NCBI GenBank assembly: GCA_008638375.1
Contig: CM018051.1
Span: 32,833,740-32,897,739, forward strand
From: Nyssa sinensis
Lineage: Eukaryota > Streptophyta > Magnoliopsida > Cornales > Nyssaceae
DNA: 64,000 bases
Direction of reading: 5' to 3'
Shown: positions 60,477 to 64,000 of the stretch, piece after piece
How the letters are laid out: the number at the start of each line of letters is the position of its first letter
Numbering within the stretch: position 1 is the first letter of the stretch
Notes under the pieces: generated by a model
What the model saw: only the letters and a program-made list of their open reading frames with translations
Database searches by the model: none
What the model was told of the DNA's origin: nothing
Translations under genes and position numbers: made by a program

Positions 60477-62049
60477 TGTAATATCCCGACCCGGGATACC
60501 GGGTCATATGGCACGTAATTCGAGATTAAAGGAAATTTGTGTAAAAATATTTACACCAAAGGAAATAATTAATTAAATAATTAATTATTATTTATATGAA
60601 ATTATTAACTCTAATTATGATTAAATAAATTTGAATACACAAACACACACTTTATGGTGTATTGTGTGTATGATATAAAGTGTATAAAAGTATATATATA
60701 CACATGTCCATGTATAAGTATGTATATATAAATAGTTAAAATAATTATTTCATACACAATTCATGAAGGCATGTATATGTATAATTATGTATGCATGTAT
60801 GTACATAGATACATTATATATGTATTTATATATAATTAATTGTTCATATATATTTATATACATATATATAGATATACATGTGTAAAGTAGGAACAGTGCA
60901 CAAGGTGTGTGTGTGTCGGTTGAGCTGTGTGTGTGTGTGTCTCCATGTGTTGGTGTGTGTGATATATATATACATATATAATATACAATATACAAAATAT
61001 CAAGGGGCCATTTAATGTAAGTTGCCAAAGATGAAAAAGTAGAAATTATGGAGTGTAAGATGGGATGATAAGGTCAAGAATGAGGGCTACAAACGTGTAG
61101 AGATAGAGAGAGAAAGTGAGGAGAGAGAGAGGTCGGTTTCTTCTCTTTAAAAGAAAAGCCAATACATATCTTGTATGTTTGAACCTTAAGGAAGCAGAGA
61201 AGGAGAATAGAGGAAGAATCAGAAGCTAAAGGAAGAAGAAGTAGAGAATCAGAGAGAGAGAAGGATACAGAATATCAAAAATAGGTATTTTCTCTCTCTA
61301 AAAATATAGAATGGATATGAACTGTTTTAGAGTTTGTTTTCCTTATATGATGTTCAATATACGTTTAAAGTTGAACCATGCATGAAAATCTAGTATTAGA
61401 GCACCTAAAAACATGGAACCCAAGGTCGGCTGCCATGGATGACCTTCAAGAAAGCAGGTCTGAAATGGGTGAAATCAAATAGGTTCTAACCTACCAAGAC
61501 CTCAAGATAAAGTCATGAGGGTTATAAAAACCTATGTACGCGACCAAAAATCAAAGGGAAAGCCTTCCAAAAATGGAGTTGCAGGTACGGGTTACAAGAC
61601 CCAGTTCTTGAACCCCACTATTAAACTGACCCTTATGAACGGATTATGAAACCTCTTAAGTAGAGGAACAGAACAAGCCAAGCCTCATCGAAAATGGGCA
61701 AGAAACAAGTATGAACCGAGGCTAACACAGGTTTAGCTATCGCGACCAAAACCGAACACATGTGAGAGTTTTAAACTCCAAAACGAATGCCAATCTACTC
61801 GTTTGTGTCTAGGGATTAAATTGGGACCAAAACAGTAGTGAATGGCTGTGTATAAATGCACGAAATAGAAGAAAAAGGGAGACTGAAACTAGGGTTTCTC
61901 AGTCGGTGGAGTGGGGAAGATGAAGACGAGTCAACTCGTTTTTAAAATGGGGCTGAGTTGACTCGGACAGGTGGCAGCCTCTGGGCTTGCCACCGATTAA
62001 ATCCAACGACGTCGTTTTGACTGTCGGTTAATTTAAATGAGATTAGGGC

Positions 62050-62068
62050 TGACGTCATGATGACGTCA
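62050..62068. promoter_or_regulatory. Paired TGACGTCA palindromes in the LTR at 60477
   Basis: TGACGTCA, TGA, TGACGTCA, flanked by GGC and GCC so that the whole is almost a perfect palindrome. Identical to the arrangement in E. Confidence 0.6.
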
Positions 62069-62339
62069 GCCACATGTAAGCAGACCGGCTAAACCGGTTG
62101 GTTTCCAACTGAACCGGACTGGTTCATTTAAAATTGGACCGAACCCTTTGGTTTATTTAATTAAGTAAAAATAAAATAAACCAATAGTTTCCTTAATTGC
62201 GGATTGACCCCAGAACTTCTGGACAATCCTACTGTTGCCCAATTTATGGAAGTTTTATGCATTTAGACCCCTGGAAAAATAATTAAATAATTAATTTAAT
62301 TATTTAATAAATAAAGTAAAATGACTATTTTGCCCTTGG

Positions 62340-62905
62340 GTCATAAATAGAGTAAACGAAGTCCAAATTAAGCATATGAATAGTGTATTTTTACTATTTT
62401 GGACATTCTGAGATCAATGGTAGGGTTCGTTTTACGAGACGGAGCCCAAAAAATAAATACACGTAAGGGGCAAATGACCAAAATACCCCTGACCCAAAAT
62501 TTACAAGTTATTAGTATATTCTTACTATCTCGGACCTTCTGAGTCCAATGGTGAGGTCCACGACACGAGACGGGGTCCCGAAAAATAAAGACACGTAAAG
62601 GGGTAAAATGACCAAAATACCCCTGGTACCCCTAAAGCCAAAATGAAATCAGAGAAGGTCTAAATTAACTTTCTTTGACATCCCGGACTCAAAAATGGAG
62701 TCCAAATTACGAAACGAAGTACGGAAAGATATGACACGTAAAACGATAAAATGACCATTTTGTCCTTTTTCATATAACAGTCCGAATTAAATGTTACGAA
62801 AGCCTAAACCGACTTTCTTCGACACTCCGGACTCAATGGTAGAGTCTATTCGACCTAAGGAAATGTCTAAAATAAAAAGACATAAAATTTGATGAATAGC
62901 ATCTG
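62340..62905 (+). repeat. Array of four degenerate units of about 140 bp
   Basis: Same module as at 13625-14465 but with four units, starting near 62345, 62490, 62630 and 62770 and ending in GACATAAAATTTGATGAATA. The copy in C2 has two more units. Confidence 0.85.
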
Positions 62906-64000
62906 TTAGATGACTATGAATTGAAATGATGCCAAAGTACTAATACTAAGGCAAGTACAAGAAACGAAATACGAAAAGACACGACACGTAACCACGTCAA
63001 ATAAATAACTTTAAATTAAAGTTAATGGAACTTCCAGAAGAGTATAAATTGAAGTAGATTCAATTTCTAACACATTAAATTGTGTCATAGGTTAAGAATA
63101 CGAGTTACGTTAAGTACATATGAATTTATGAAATCATTGTAGGATCAAATACGATTTAAGCATAAGTTAAGGAATATCGAAATGATATTACGATGAATAT
63201 GAAGTTGATGAGATGTTTATGAATTGTTCTTAGGAACTACCAGGAAAGTGGGAAAGCGCGTTATTAGCACTAACCCTAAAGAATCAAGGTGAGTAACCCT
63301 GTATTTGAAGTGGAGATTTAACTCCATGGATTTGAAAAGGTTTTAAATGCAAAGATATGAAGTGTTTGAAAATTCGAATTCAGTATTTACATGATTCAAT
63401 TAAATTGTTCTGTTTTTATAAACTCTATTATGACATGCTTAGTGAATGGTTTCTTTCATGGTTTTCTTAAAACATATTTCAGCATGTCTAAAGTTTTAAA
63501 TGCCAAATTATGTAAAGTGTTCTGAATTTGTTTATATCAAGCATTTAACAGATGTATTATGAAATTATGTACATGATGTTTAACCTGTTTATGAGAAACA
63601 TCTATTTGAAGAAATCATGTATTAAATGTATTTGAATGTAAGAAAAGCTGTGCCTAAGCACTATGGTTTTTGGTTGGGTTGTACGGAACTCAGCCGACTT
63701 TCTAAATAACAGATTTTTGGGTTGTACGGAACTCAATTAATCTGTAAACATGTGACAAGATTTTGGGTTACATACGAACTCAATTGACTGTCAAATGCCC
63801 GGTAGCAGGACCTAGTCCCCCAGGCAATGAGATATCTCCATTTATAAGTAAGATGGGAGTCCGGTTCGAAACGGATTTCACTAATGAAAGTGATAAGATG
63901 ACAAATGATTTGAAAATGGAAGCAAGTTTTTACTCTCATTTTCAATATGCATATGTTGAGTTTTATATACTCTATTTAAGAAATACATGATATGGAATAT

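Larger units (their letters stand above)
60477..64000 (+). mobile_element. LTR of the C2/D/E family inserted in integrase, right end outside window
   Basis: The element starts TGTAATATCCCGACCCGG and matches the reverse complement of E closely, and C2 in the same orientation. Landmarks are TA/TG microsatellites (60680-60990), a GA-rich leader (61100-61265), a donor-like GTATTT (61285), an AACGACGTCGTTTT block (62005), paired TGACGTCA (62050), four 140-bp modules (62340-62905) and the ATGGGAGTCCGGTTCGAAAC stretch (63853). By comparison with C2 the end should lie roughly 0.7-0.9 kb past the window. Whether it is solo or part of a full element is not visible. Confidence 0.88.

Noticed and set aside
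60477..60576. C-terminal tail of the integrase open frame
   Set aside because: This part is sequence of the inserted LTR, so the open frame is a chance fusion.

Overview
This window is plant nuclear DNA made almost entirely of long-LTR Ty3/gypsy retrotransposons nested inside one another. I found no host gene, rRNA, functional tRNA or CRISPR array. The plant assignment rests on several features: tRNA-iMet primer binding sites (TGGTATCAGAGC), 3-4 kb LTRs, a single gag-pol frame of chromovirus type, and 5-bp target duplications. The base is AT-rich with many TA, GA, CA and TAA microsatellites. This fits a repeat-rich intergenic region of a medium or large angiosperm genome. The species cannot be named from the sequence, and the Tekay/Del-like clade is an inference because the integrase C-terminus (chromodomain region) is cut off.

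Layout, left part. The tail of one long LTR fills 1-3080 and is inserted in the 3' LTR of element A (minus strand, LTR end at 4274). A's decayed internal region carries integrase traces at about 4.5-5.3 kb and protease traces at about 31.1-31.3 kb. A's PBS is at 33932-33943 and its 5' LTR starts at 33947. Element B (5856-30605, minus strand, target duplication ATAGT) is inserted in A's internal region. B has two LTRs of about 3.4-3.5 kb and a reduced internal region with only a protease relic. B was later hit by four solo LTRs, each with a target duplication: C1 (7266-10292), C2 (11853-16115), D (18949-27043) and E (21979-25864, inside D).

Layout, right part. A's 5' LTR is broken at 36307 by element F. 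F's 3' LTR (36307-44817) contains solo LTR G (37522-42913). F's internal remnant (44818-46361) is broken in turn by a D-type LTR fragment (46362-46739), which is broken by a B-type LTR (46740-49639). That LTR is broken by the youngest coding element (49640 onward, plus strand). This element has a complete 5' LTR, PBS, gag, protease, RT, RNase H and integrase core. It carries a solo LTR (H, 53650-57018) in gag, two in-frame TAG codons, and a further LTR insertion at 60477 that cuts the integrase and runs off the window.

Most interesting signal. LTRs of several divergent families share one internal architecture: TA-rich promoter, GA-rich leader, a GTRAG-type splice donor, 1.7-3.9 kb holding most of the tandem arrays, then a CTNAY branch-point-like box 22-29 nt before a TTTCAG acceptor. 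I read this as a conserved intron in the LTR leader. Other signals are an inverted repeat with compensating arm changes, tRNA-like box A/box B segments lying antisense in the U3 region of three LTRs, and copy-number-variable arrays of about 140 bp, 41-46 bp and 60-70 bp units.
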